A DNA stretch of 64,000 nucleotides from Branchinecta lynchi (GCA_023053575.1 JAKZAP010000018.1:2542001-2606000), one strand, 5' to 3'; numbered from the stretch's first letter, positions 29,192-40,253 are shown. Made by a program: numbers and translations. Notes: generated by a model not told the origin, from the sequence alone.

Positions 29192-29289
29192 AATTTTTGC
29201 AAAACCTCCCACCCCAGACTTTGAAGATTGAAGATGTTTATTTGTCGTCTTATTATTTTTTATGGTGTGTCTGGGGTAGCCCCGTATGG

Positions 29290-29440
29290 GGAGGAAACTC
29301 ATCTCTGAGTTTTTTTCGCCATCACTCACTATCAACGGATTGCTGGTAGTGGGATTCGATCTCACGACATCGTTGATACAATGGTTTCCAAGTTTGCACG
29401 ACTTAGAGCATTCTGCCAACGGGGCCCGAAAAATCTCCGC
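29290..29440 (-). repeat. tRNA-like / SINE fragment inside the Polinton
   Basis: On the minus strand GGGCCCCGTTGGCAGAATGC (A-box-like), and about 65 bases later GTCGTGAGATCGAATCCCAC (B-box-like), form a pol III-type arrangement with a long variable region. It sits between the plus-strand gene and the right terminal repeat. It may be a later insertion or captured host DNA. No perfect cloverleaf was found. Confidence 0.45.
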
Positions 29441-29596
29441 AACGAAATGTTTTGTGATGTGAATACTAATGCGCAATGAGATTTTCTGTTTTTTGTTGCC
29501 CTAAGAGCTTTATCAGTACTAGAGGCAGAATTGTGGGTACGTCGAGGAGATTTTAATTTGATGATGTGATGAATATCGATTTGGATTTTTTTATTT

Positions 29597-29948
29597 TGCC
29601 ATTGCTAACGAATTACTTTTAAAGAAAAATCTAGTTTTGCAGCCTATTGTACGTGAAAACAAGAACAAAGAAACATATGTGGATTTAGAACTGTTTACTC
29701 AGTAATATTTGAATAAAAAATTAAAAATGTAAAAAAAAAAAAAGTAGTGTATATTGTAGTATTTTATATGTAGTAAAGGGTAATATTCTCATTTCTTGTA
29801 TCCTTTATTTTGGAAGTAAGAAAATAAAAATGTTCTTGAAAAGGGGGATAATTTGGTAAAAAGGATGTTAAAATTTAAGAAACTGATGTTAAAATGGGGT
29901 TTTGAAATTGGGGGGAGGGTGGAGTAGAACCCGGCTTTATATACTACT
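29597..29948. repeat. Polinton right terminal inverted repeat (352 bp)
   Basis: Reverse complement of the left terminal repeat. Because the repeat begins inside the 102-aa gene, it carries that gene's last ~35 codons on the plus strand (29601-29705) without a start: a headless remnant. Confidence 0.92.
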
Positions 29949-31608
29949 TACTTGTCTACTTTTTAGGTAGCACATACTCGTATCAAGTGCCATATTAGCT
30001 CGTAGCTCTACTTCAAGTCTTGGTGCTACCCTCTAGTGTTATTTTGCCCTGTCTGGGAAATACAAACTAAAGATTCTAGCATTCCTTTGTTAGAGTTGCT
30101 TGGAGTTAAAAAGGTTGCTGTGATTTCATTTTGAACAGGGCTGCTGTTTTTTGCTGCTCTGTTCGGTCGTTGAGCGGGTAGACATTTTCTGCATTTGGGT
30201 TGGAAGAGCTTGGGGTCTGAATTTCTTTTCGCTGATGATGCCGTTCCATGTTTCTGGTAGTGATATTTGCCTGTGTCTCGGTTGATCCCTGAACGGTTTT
30301 TCTTAATTTCAACGGCTTCTCTCATAGTTTGGTGAAGTCCAAAGACATAACTACAGTGTCAGCATTTTGATAAGACTCAATGCAAGCATCATTTGCCGTA
30401 CGATAAATGTAAATACTCCTTTAGCTCAAGCCGACTGAGAAACATATATTCAGACAATGGCTAAAAACGGATGCTACGCGGAGGCTGGATCAAACCGAAC
30501 CTGCAATAAATCTTTATAACGGTTGATTGATTGATGAATCATTATTGATTGATTGCGGGTTCGTTTCTTCCATTCTAAGACGCAGTCCATGACGTTCAAC
30601 AGCATGATGAGGACCTTTTGCCAAAAAGGGCCGAAAAGTCATTGACAAGCATCGTAGCCGGCATATCCGTTTTTAACTATTGTTTGTCCGTGTTAAATGT
30701 ATATGATATGACATGATATGTTGTCAGACCTCTGTTATCTTTCTGTAAGAAATCAAAACGGTTGTAACACAGGTTTTCTGCTCATCTTGCATGACGGTTT
30801 GCCACAAGGACAACGCTGACAGTATAGCGGTAACGGTTAATTCGTAAAAAAAGTGCCATATAATCTGCATCTGTTTCAAATTCAGATTCAAAGATAATCT
30901 GCTTTTGTTCAAAACCTTCATAATTTTTCAGACAGGCTCAGTTTAGTTACGTGTTTCGTACCTGGTTTGGTACATGTTTGGTTGAATGCCAAATTTTGTA
31001 TATTCTTGAATTATTTTTTACGTAGTTTCATTCCATCATTTATTTCTGGTAATTTCTTGTAAGTGTATTAGTTAATTTGTTTCTTGTGTGTCTGTGTATT
31101 TTGTAAATTTGTATTCCTTTTCTAGCTTTTAGCTATTCGGATTAAACTTGATTGATTGATTGAATAAATGCTGGGGCTTGTTTTCAAATTCCCAGTGCGT
31201 TTTTCTGTGAACACAATATGGCAACACTGATCAAGACGTAAACATCACATATAGCGCTATTCAGCTTATTGCACCCATTTGAACACTGCTTTAGAATCTT
31301 GGGATTTGGAAAATTGCCAGTCTTGCTTGTTTATATTCTATCTCCATAAGGTCAGAAAAAGTTGAATACTTTGGGCAACTAAGACAAGTTTGTAACTTGT
31401 GGAGGATACTCGCCGATTTGTGGGACGAAGAGCCTTAGGAAACGACTGACCAAATGAATTACTTTCTGACAAAACGAACTTTAATAACATGAGACTGCCG
31501 ATAGTTAAATTGTGACTACATTTAATTGATTGACGTTTGATGGTACATTTGAGCAGTTAGTACATCTAGAAGCGGTTTAAAATCAATTAATTGTCCTTGA
31601 ACTTTCAG
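29949..31608. other. Right flank of the Polinton; retroelement debris
   Basis: Contains the 30200-30330 fragment described separately, a phrase family 'aggacccttgcc.aagggccgaaa' at about 30610, and a right-end MITE fragment at about 31205-31295. Tracts of TTGATTGATTGA occur near 30500 and 31145. No PABPC or collagen exon was recognised before 31609. Confidence 0.45.
30196..30327 (-). pseudogene. Possible Penelope-like retroelement C-terminal fragment
   Basis: The frame opening TMREAVEIKKNRSGINRDTG resembles the conserved 'EA.EI.K....NRD.G.Y' tail found at the GIY-YIG end of some Penelope-like elements, as I recall them. It has a stop shortly upstream and loses similarity downstream. The nearby phrases of the family repeated at 39441-39649 and 40254-40760 support retroelement debris. 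Uncertain. Confidence 0.3.
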
Positions 31609-32010
31609 GTGCTACTGGTCTTCCTGGACCAGCAGGGGCACGTGGCGCCAAATTTCGGGGACAACCGGGACCAAATGGAGCCCAGGGGCCTCCAGGCAGG
31701 GACGCCCCAACTTTCGGACCATCAGGAACCAAAGGAAACGCTGGCTCTGTTGGCCTTCCGGGTCCCAGAGGCCCCATGGGTCCCGCCGGACGGCCGGGAT
31801 CGAGGGGGGATAAGGGCGACTCAGGACAGAAAGGGGAACTGGGTCCACAAGGAAGGGATGGTGCGTCTGGGAGACCAGGGAATCAAGGACCACAAGGATA
31901 CCAAGGACCAACAGGTGATCTTGGACAAGCTGGAGGTGAGGGAGAGCCTGGAGAAAAAGGAGTGAAGGGGCAGCGCGGATTCGATGGTGTTGGAGTGGAG
32001 GGTGAAAAAG
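31609..32010 (+). CDS. Collagen IV-like protein, collagenous exon 1 of window
   Basis: 402-nt exon between acceptor ACTTTCAG and donor G|GTACGA, phase 1 to phase 1. It encodes 133 residues of Gly-X-Y triplets (GLPGPAGARGAKFRGQPGP...) with interruptions typical of basement-membrane collagen (GRDAPTFGPSG, FDGVGVEGEKG). The 5' exons are not in the window. The protein would be secreted and assemble into triple helices and networks of the extracellular matrix. It continues at 36776. Confidence 0.92.
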
Positions 32011-32036
32011 GTACGAATTTAATACTGGGGAATTTA

Positions 32037-32324
32037 GAGCGTGTTCCACCCTTCTAACAATAGTAACTATTAGTTACTATTTCCGTTCCAACCTCACGAA
32101 AAGCTACGACGCTGACCGTTCCAAACTTCACGAAATAGTAACTTCTAGTAACTATTTGCTCGGGAGGTAAGCGTGGTAACTACGAATATCTGTAACGTGA
32201 TTGGCCGGATTACCCCGTGGAAGTAATATTTCACCTTAACTGTACAAATGCGTCCCAGCCTTGGTCCAGCCAAAATTCGTGACGTCATGCGTAGGAACTA
32301 CAGTAAGTAGGGTGGAACACGCTC
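32037..32324 (+). mobile_element. MITE, GAGCGTGTTCCACC termini, TTA duplication
   Basis: 288 bp with GAGCGTGTTCCACCCT at the left end and AGGGTGGAACACGCTC at the right. It is flanked by TTA at 32034-32036 and 32325-32327. It lies in the collagen intron 27 bp after a donor site. Other copies: 40408-40712 (ACA duplication), 49682-49986 (TAT), 53365-53660, and a truncated one at 4405-4535. The 3-bp duplications differ, so the superfamily is open. Confidence 0.8.
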
Positions 32325-32871
32325 TTAAGGTAAAAAACATCCACTTTATACCAGTGTCTGCTGACAACGCTAATTACACATTTAAAGTATTTCTTTTTCC
32401 ACGGGTGAACAGAGCAAAATATCACTGTAGGTGCTTTTTTGCTTAACCTACTGTTATTTTGCTCTGGATGGCGATATGAGCTAACAGACATCATCGGACA
32501 ATCACTTTTATTTGACCACATTGGTAATTTACCAACGGGAAGGTTTTAGTGGTCTAAGTTTGACTACTTATTTTGACTTTAAAATTAGGATCCCATGCTG
32601 TGGGGGCAACCTGATTCAGATAAAATCTGGCGCTTCCCCGGTGCCTTATCAGTAGTAAATTTTCGGAAGACCGTCCATTATGACTGTGAATTTTACGGTT
32701 TCTCTGGAATACGACTGGTAGTTAGTTTGTGAATAATCAAGTATTTACTTCATACATTCTTTCAAGAAATATGTTTCATCCCTGAGCCTTGATGTTATTT
32801 CATTTTCCTCCCTGTCTCTACCTTAGTGTTAATTACTTCCGGAACACACTTTTTCGTATGACACGACTCTA

Positions 32872-33294
32872 AAGGTGCATTCTCGCCGTTCCCCAAGGAC
32901 TCCACTTGAGGAGTCCCCGCGTTTTTGTTGGTCCTGGGGACTCACTCCCCGTATTCTCGAGAGTCCCCACGGACGGGGAATGCTCTGATTATCATCACCA
33001 TTTTCAAAAAGGACTCCCTTTCAGATTCAGAGAGGAATTTTTTCTGGTGTTGGTGCACTATGTATAATGAATTAAAAACAATCAGAACAAACAAAACCAA
33101 AAATAAAGTGGATCCAGACTACTTTCGTCAACTGCATATTTATTTTTAGAAGGAAAGTTATTGTGGAAGCATTCCCCGTGTTCTCGTTGTTTTCCGGACA
33201 CGGATTCTGCGTGGAATGACTCCCTTTATCCTTGCCGTTCCCTTCGATACCCCGAGGGGTCCTCGGGGAACGGCGAGAATACCCCTTAAGTGCT
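32872..33294. mobile_element. MITE with TTCTCGCCGTTCCCC termini
   Basis: The left GGTGCATTCTCGCCGTTCCCC is the inverse of GGGGAACGGCGAGAATACCCC at the right edge. The interior has GAGTCCCC/GGGGACTC palindromes. A second copy is at 57098-57497, and an end fragment (GGGAACGGCGAGAATACGCC) is at about 35118-35137. Confidence 0.6.
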
Positions 33295-33299
33295 CTTAC

Positions 33300-33885
33300 A
33301 GCTTAGATTCGTTAGATTCATGGAAAATTGCCAGTCTGGTTTGCTTATATTCTAGCTCCACAAGGTGAGAAAAGTTGAACACTTTGGGCAAGACAAGTTT
33401 GTAGCTATCCCTACTCTCTCGGATTATAACTGACGATCCAAGAACGCGTCCGGATTGTCCGAGAAAACGATTTTTCATAGTCTGGATTAAGCGGTTTTTC
33501 GTGATAATCCAGGTTGATGATTCACAATCTGTATTCTCGGAAATGCGTTTTCTCCGGTAATCCAGATTATGAAAAAGCGTTTTCTCTGACAATCAGACGA
33601 TCCAGATTCGTTCGTAGTTCTAGTTGTTTTAATTTTTCAATAGTACAACAACAAAAAATACAGCACTGAGCAGAGAGGTGTTCACTCAGGTTTACTCATA
33701 TAACAGACAACATTATACAACATTGAAACACACATATTTGTGTGGCGATATATCCCCAGGTTCCGTTGCCCAGGAGTTTCGGCCAAAATCACAAAATTAA
33801 AGAAAATTAAAAGGTTTCTTACAAACCCAAAAATTACTAAATTTAAAGGTGACGGATACACACATAAATATGTCTAACTTTTATG
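33300..33885. other. Intron sequence with TCCGGATTATC-type inverted repeats
   Basis: Between 33420 and 33610, 'gattgtccgagaaaacg', 'gataatccagg' and 'ctccggtaatccag' recur in both orientations; this is probably a degraded foldback element. No coding sequence. Confidence 0.35.
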
Positions 33886-34370
33886 GCACTTGCCTTTCGG
33901 CCAAATGCCATATACCGATCACTTTTCCGTCGATCGGTCTGTCGGACTGACAGACCTGGTGATCGCGGGTTAGGGTACTTCCAGATGTGCTAGGACGATG
34001 AAACTTGACAGGCATATCAGGGACCGATTGAACTAGCTTGGAAAATAGTCACTCCGACCAGCGTGGGGGGAGTGGAGGGAGTCTGAAATCCGGCTGATCG
34101 GATCTTAATGAAACTTTATATTTGGAAATCCTCGTGTCTCGGTTGTCCCATTTCAGGTCCGAAACGGATTTTATGAATGTGGGGCGGGGGTGCGGAGGGG
34201 GAACCGGAAATCTTGTGACACGCTTAGAAACGAGCGATCGGAATGAAACTTGTTGGGGAGAACAAGCACAAGCCCTAGATAAATCAGTGACAGAACCGGA
34301 CCCTGCCAGTTAGTTGGGAAGGGGGGGGGGTCCAGAATTCGGATGATCGCGAGGTAAGGTCAAGGGCGTC
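33886..34370. repeat. Copy of dispersed composite repeat (R1 block)
   Basis: Shares 'atggcact...gccatataccgatcactttt' and 'ggtacttccagatgtgctagg' with 5985-6295 and 6890-6910. Lies in the collagen intron. Confidence 0.5.
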
Positions 34371-34790
34371 GCAAGTGTATTTTCGATCGGGGGCTGCAGA
34401 GCTAAAATTTTACCGAATCTTTCAAAAATTTTACCGAATCCTAGAACTAAGAATTTGAGCTTTAAATTATGGAACAGGAACGATTACGTAGGAAGAGTAA
34501 TAATAAAGGGCAGCATGAAAGACGATAAGCCAACTATTAGGCAGCGTTCTGGCGAAGGTTCATGGAGAATATACTGCCGAGCCTGATTGCAGTAACAGCT
34601 TCTAGTTATTATAGCCAATAGAAAATAAAATCAAGCGCCGCAGGCGAAAATTTTTCTGTAGGCTAAAATCTAACTGCTTCTCTTACAAATTCTATCATTT
34701 ACCGTTGATTAAATACCGAGACTCTAAGAAGTTCTAGAAACCGGATGGAGCGACGTTCCGGCAGCAGCAGCAACTGTAGTCTAGTCAATA
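34371..34790 (+). mobile_element. Detached 5' end of the CR1/L2-like LINE (5' UTR plus ORF1 start)
   Basis: Matches 59283-59660, the 5' UTR and first codons of the intact LINE, including GGATGGAGCGACGTTCCGGC with the ORF1 start codon. Similarity stops about 15 codons into ORF1. No ORF2 follows. Confidence 0.75.
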
Positions 34791-35395
34791 TACTACCCAT
34801 AATCACATAAAGTGAGCGCCACAGGCGAAATTTTTTTTTTGCTTTTAATTTTAATCTTAATTTCCATCCGAATTCTAGCTTTTAATGTTTGGAAATCTCA
34901 ATCCTATCCTAAAACTGGCATGAAACCCCGGTCAAATGACGCGCCCTTCCACAAAATACAGAATATTACGAAAAGTGCTGCAGGTGGAATTTTCGAAATA
35001 TTTATGAATAGATATTCTTTTTGGGATCCAAAATAAAAGTAAGGACTATCGATGACATCATAGATCATCCTTTTGTCTGCGACCAGGGCTTCACTCGACC
35101 TCTTCTGAGTTTCGAGGGAACGGCGAGAATACGCCTTTGATGTTTCATGACGGTCAAATTTTGTTTTAAATAAGACAATTTTTGTCAAATTTTGTTTTAA
35201 ATAAGACAGAATTGGGTATTAAGAGCTTAATCTTTAAAATGATGTACATTGACTCTGTTGGTGATTATTTAGGAAAATAACACGGAGATGATAGATAATT
35301 TGTAATGATCTGAACCGCCTTACTTTGAATAACCTGCAGCGGCTTAATATACTTTTGAAAAGTATTCAAGTATACCACAGGACAGTAGCTAATGT

Positions 35396-36330
35396 GCTAA
35401 TGTTCCCTCATAGTCAAATAATCAATTTGAGATCGAGGAATCGAAGTGTGAGGGGTTAATGTTCCCACACATGCAAATATTTATTTTGTTGAGTTGAGGT
35501 CGGGAAATCCAATTGCCAGGAGCTAATGTTCCCCGATAAGCAATGATGGTTTAGGAGGTCGAGAATCGAATCATCCAGAGCTAATGTTCCCGCATAATCA
35601 AATGGTCTGGCACTTGGATTCCCCCATCTCAACTCCGCAAAATCAGTGTTTGCATGTCGGGGAACATTAGCCAATGAAACTTCGACTCCCCGACCTCAAC
35701 AACCATAATTGTTCATCTGGGAACCTTAGCTCCTGGCACTTGGATTCCCCGACCTCAAAATCGATTATTTGATTATGAGGGAACATTAGCCCCTGGCATT
35801 TGGATTCCCCGACCTCAACTCAACAAAATCAGTATTTGCATGTCGGGGGTTCCCCGATCTCAATATTATTCGATTATGAGGGAACATTAGCTCTGGACAC
35901 TTTCATTCCCCGACCTCAAAAGCCATTATTGCTTATCGGGGAACATTAGCCCCTGGCACTTCGGTTCCCCGATCTAAAAATCGATTATTTGCATGTCGGG
36001 GAACATTAGCCCTTGGCATTTGGATTCCCCGACCTCAACTCGACAAAATCAATACTTGTATGTCGCGGAACATTAGCCCCTCATACCTCGATTCCCCGAT
36101 CTCTAAATAAATTATTTGATTATGAGGGAACATTAGCTCTGGACACTTCGATTCCCCGTGTACTCGGGGAATGTCAACCCAGGGCACATCAATTCCCCGA
36201 CTTGGCGGGGAAGATTAGCCCTGAGCAAGTGGATTCCCCGATCTGTCGGGGAACATTATCTCCTGACACATCGATTCCCTGACAAACGGGGAACGGTAGC
36301 GTGTGGAGTATCGATTCCCAGATAGGGGAA
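35396..36330. repeat. Minisatellite of ~60-bp units with an orientation switch
   Basis: Units built from GAACATTAGCCCCTGGCA, TTCCCCGACCTCAA and TTATTTGCATGTCGGGG. The first ~230 bp (35396-35625) run in the reverse orientation and about 11 units from 35630 on run forward. The two halves could fold back on each other. Within a collagen intron. Confidence 0.8.
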
Positions 36331-36775
36331 CGATAGACACTGCCATTTTAAAGCGGCCATCAAAAGAGAAGAAAGAAGGGATTTGATTAGTTGTAGGGAA
36401 GAAAGTCTGCCACTGGGGGAGAGGAGGCGGCGTATTCGGAGGGCAAAGGGCAGTCCCGGTCCTTACCCATGTCCGATGTATGGCAGTATGGAACTTAAAA
36501 GATTTACTGTGTGAAAGTTTGAGTAATTTTTTGGACTGAATGGGACTGGGAGGGGTGTGGATGAATTGCGTCACGGGGAATATTTTTCGCACAACTGTGT
36601 CGGCCGGTCGCGAATCGAGACAGAAGCACTCGGATTGAATGAGCTTTTTTTTTACTATTGTCGCGGTTTTTTGTCTTTCTCGCTTGCGTTTCTAGCTTTT
36701 TCCCGCCATTTTTTTTTTTAGACTCGAATGATGGGGAATTGCGTCTACGTCTTTTAATGTTTTTCTGAATTTTAG
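36331..36775. other. Collagen intron end, no other feature
   Basis: Poly-T and AT-rich sequence leads to the acceptor TTTTAG at 36775. The open frames here lack domains. Confidence 0.5.
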
Positions 36776-36952
36776 GTGAGCCTGGCCCAAGCGGTTCTCC
36801 TGGTTTCCGAGGATCCCAAGGTGTTCAGGGAGAAACCGGAAGAGCGGGTATTCCAGGAGCGTCAGGCCCCCCTGGCAGGGGTGGAGCCAAAGGAGACAAG
36901 GGAACATGCACCAGCACAGGTGTAGGACCAAAAGGAGAAAAGGGTAGAATGG
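36776..36952 (+). CDS. Collagen IV-like protein, collagenous exon 2
   Basis: 177-nt exon (acceptor ATTTTAG, donor ATGG|GTGAGT), phase 1 to phase 1. It encodes EPGPSGSPGFRGSQGVQGE and further Gly-X-Y triplets. A non-helical interruption, GTCTSTGVG, holds a cysteine that could make an interchain disulphide, as in collagen IV helices. Confidence 0.9.
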
Positions 36953-38936
36953 GTGAGTTATATCCCCTCAAGCAAATACAAATTATTAGGTCCGTTAGAG
37001 TGGATGGAATATATTTTAGGACATCCGAAATGTTGGGAATAAGAATGAATGAACGAATGAATCTTTTTATAAACACTTCTACAAAATAGCAATAGTGGAG
37101 CACATAGAGAAAATAAGGAAACACAACTTAAATTAGGATACAGATTTACACTTCAAACAGATTACACTTCAAACAAACGGACAAGACCGTGATGCGGAGA
37201 AAACGCGGCGACCGACAGATTCCTATGCAGCTAGCCATGTTTAACAGTTATATTAGTTACTGAAAATTTATTTATCATTTTCGATTTTTAGGCCAAATTG
37301 GCAAGTAGAGGAGAAATTTACAGTAGCGGAAGTATGCTATTCAAATAGCTGCTACATCCTTTTTCTACAGAAGGGGGTAAAGTCCAGAAAGGTAAAGGAC
37401 CGAGTGATCACAGTAGGTGACTTAGAGCTAAGCAAGAGCTCTGCGGTTGTAGTATCGGAGGTTGGCAACGATTTTAGCATATTCAGACTGAATTATTTTT
37501 AGTATCAAGAACTGCTTGCCGTCGAAAATTTGACATTTTTCTTGTAAATGGATGAAAGGATTTCTTTCCTTTCTCGCTTATCCTTCCCTGCGGCTGTAAA
37601 GTGCCTGACATCATCAGTTTATCCCTAAGAGAAATAATGATTTAGCAATATAGTTTTGAATACAAGGTTTGAAGCCAAGCTGACCATTCATTACAAAAGA
37701 AATAGAAAACTGTGATTTTCAGGGCTTTTTCTTGATTAGCAAGTTCTCTCTCTCTCTAAGATGACGTGTGAGGAATAAATATAATTCCAGAAATTTCAGT
37801 TGCACTTCAGGCAAACCGTCCTCAGCGAAAAAAAATTAAACGAAGAATTCTTCTGGTTTTAGTTACATGTCGTTTTATGGTTTGTTGGTTCCGCATCGTT
37901 TTCCTGTTGGTATTGTGTTGGATTTTATCATTTAGGTTTCCTTTTTTCGCTGAGGACGGTTTGCCGGAAGCCGCAACCGAAATATCCGGAATTATTTTTT
38001 ATTTATGTATTTATTTATTTATCACCCGTCATTTCAAACAGAAAAGGGACGGAGTACAAAAACGAAAAGAAAAACAAAACAAAAGCAAAACGTACTATAG
38101 CAAAACGTATTACTAACTGAGACTCTCTGACTGACTAAAAACCGAACACGATTCCATACATATATACTTAAACTTTAAGAATTTTGCTCCAAGGGTGGGA
38201 CTGGATTTTTTAGTTGTACCCTCGCACGTCATCTTAGAGGGATAACTAGCTGATCAAGAAAAAAACCCGAAAATCACGGTTTTCTATTTCTTTTTTAATA
38301 TAGTTTCGAAGGGTCAACTATTTTTGTCATCCCTTTTCCGTTCGTAGTTTGTTCTGTTAATTTTTCAGTAAGCATTGATTATTAACTTCAAATGCTCTAG
38401 CCAGGATAGGCAGTAGTTTTAAGGTGAGGAAATTACTTTGCATTAAAACTTAGTAAATCATTTATGTAGAAAATTTCGTAAGCCACATTGGCCTGACAAT
38501 CACGAAAAATCAACGAAGAAACCAACGAAAATGGGGTTTGTTAAGGTCAACGAATATACTGAAATAAAAGGCGAATGTTTCGGGAGGACAACCGCTTCTC
38601 TTCTTCAGCGCAGATGAAAAAATTCGAGGAAAAATGCCAAAATAAGGATGAAGATCAACTACCAAGAATAACGAAACAAAGCAGAAAACCAGCAATAAAC
38701 CGAAAATTAAAACCAAAATTGGAAGAATTGAAAGCTAAAATAACGACAGCGAGCCACTCAGTACTTGCGGATAACAATTAGGACTGTTCTCGCTCGGTAC
38801 TAGCGAGTGACTTTTAGTGCCTTTTATTTCAGTATATTTGTTGGCCATTACAAAGCCCATTTTCGTTGGTTTCTTCGTTGATTTTTTTTTTGATAATTTG
38901 AGTGCTTTACTTTTTAATAAACCTTTGTGGTTTTAG
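36953..38936. other. Collagen intron with a foldback element
   Basis: 37698-38294 is a foldback element: its left arm (aaactgtgattttc...gatgacgtgtgag...ccgtcctcagcg) is complementary to 37940-37985 plus about 38215-38294. A (TTTA)n-tailed retroposon is inserted in the right arm at about 37990-38215. The rest is unremarkable. An acceptor-like TTTTAG|GCCAAATTGGC at 37293 leads at once to an in-frame stop and is not used. Confidence 0.5.
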
Positions 38937-39109
38937 GCCTCTCTGGTCTGCTTGGTACCGAGCGTGGGCCACCTGGCATTAAGGGCGCTCAAGGTCCTCT
39001 TGGTTTCCCTGGTCTAAACGGTCGACCTGGTACCCCTGGGGTTCCTGGAAGCCCTGGATCTGAAGGGCCAAAAGGCGTGGCTGGAATTATCGGTCGACCC
39101 GGATTGCAG
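38937..39109 (+). CDS. Collagen IV-like protein, collagenous exon 3
   Basis: 173-nt exon (acceptor GTTTTAG, donor CAG|GTAAGC), phase 1 to phase 0. Encodes an uninterrupted Gly-X-Y run, including [19 protein letters not shown] and ending GRPGLQ. It joins GASGLKGDKG in the next exon and continues the helix without a break. Confidence 0.93.
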
Positions 39110-39429
39110 GTAAGCTTAAAGGACCCCTCTTGCTTATTCTGCCTTTTATAATATACCTAGCTCCCTTATGGAATTATAAGCTTTTGAAATCCCCATCTTT
39201 CTCCATTGTTTCGTTTTGTGCCTACATATTTGTAGTGCCTTTGCTTCCTTGCCGAGTTTTGCCCGTTACGCAGCGCAAAATTTGCCAGAATCTTTAATGT
39301 CCACTGGCAACTCTTTCAAAAACAAGGATATGAGAATCTTCTGTTTTTGACTAGTTTTATTTGCTTAGTTTTCGTAATTTTTATGCACGGCGCGTTCAGT
39401 TTTCAAATGTTTTGCGCCCAGAAGAAAAT

Positions 39430-39660
39430 CGCTAAATTCATATTCTTTGAGCCCAAGCTGACTTTGAAACATTTATTCCAACAATGTTTTCAACGGATAC
39501 GTCAGCTACGATTCTGTCAGGTTTGTTTCTTTCCCCGAATTTGAACAAGAGGACTGAAAGCCTGACGAGGACCCTTGCCAAGAAGGGCCGAAATATCGCT
39601 GATGAAGAATCGTAGCTGACGTATCCGTTGAAAACATTGTTGGAATAAACGCTAAATTCA
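39430..39660. mobile_element. Short inverted-repeat retroelement fragment with 11-bp target-site duplication
   Basis: Inserted at CGCTAAATTCA, present at 39430-39440 and 39650-39660. The 209-bp insert starts near 'gagcccaagctgac' and contains a perfect 43-bp inverted repeat (39473-39515 and 39606-39648). Related sequence lies at 39761-39800, 40254-40760, 30424-30700 and 12484. A variable-length target duplication and inverted ends suggest a Penelope-like element, but this is an inference. Confidence 0.6.
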
Positions 39661-40253
39661 GATGGAAAGTAATGGTATTTTCGAGAAAGTTGTTTTCTGG
39701 CCCATTTCATAGTGAAAAGATCATTTCTAGTAGTAGACATTATCGTTGTATACATTATCTGAATATATGTTCAAAGTCAGCTTGGGCTCAAGGAATATTT
39801 ATTATTTCTAGTAGGAGTTCTGCTTCAACTTTACCAAAGTCGTGTAAAGGATTTAACATTCCCTTCGTCACTTTTACGACAGTCCCTAATATGGGCAGAC
39901 TTTCGGCAGTCTGTGCTTGGATATTTTCGCCTGGAAAATGTCCAAAAGAGAGCACTGAGAATTATTCTGTATGATCGTAACATTTCATAAAGGCTCTCAC
40001 TGGACGTTCATAAACGACTTGACCGCAGTCGCTTGACCGAAAACTGACCGCAGAAATACTCATTCAAAGTTTTTTGCAAAGATAGTGTGGTGTCCCCAGA
40101 TAGTCCGAGAGGATTACTGGCAACCAGTTTTCTCCATATCCTGCCAGTTCTTCTGTCCAATTTTTAGATAGTTTCATCCCACAATTTATTCTGGTCGTAT
40201 CTTTCAAGTGTATTAGTTATTTTGTAAATATTTTATTCCTACAAATATTCCTT

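Larger units (their letters stand above)
16594..29948 (-). mobile_element. Maverick/Polinton, 13.36 kb, apparently complete coding set
   Basis: Bounded by terminal inverted repeats 16594-16944 and 29597-29948 that begin AGTAGTATATAAAGCCGG. The base just outside the terminus differs in all three ends present in the window, which fixes the boundary. It carries POLB, INT, packaging ATPase, adenain-like protease, major and minor capsid proteins and accessory genes, most on the minus strand, compactly arranged with 10-60 bp spacers. All frames are open, so the copy is young. The flanking hexamers GATGGG (left) and TACTTG (right) are not a target-site duplication. Confidence 0.95.

Noticed and set aside
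31583..32049. Minus-strand Gly/Pro-rich ORFs opposite the collagen exon
   Set aside because: Reverse complement of Gly-X-Y codons gives Pro/Gly/Leu-rich frames by necessity; the plus strand has correct splice sites and phase.
37293..37310. Additional collagen exon GQIGK after TTTTAG
   Set aside because: The frame meets a stop after five codons, and phases of exons 36776-36952 and 38937-39109 join directly.
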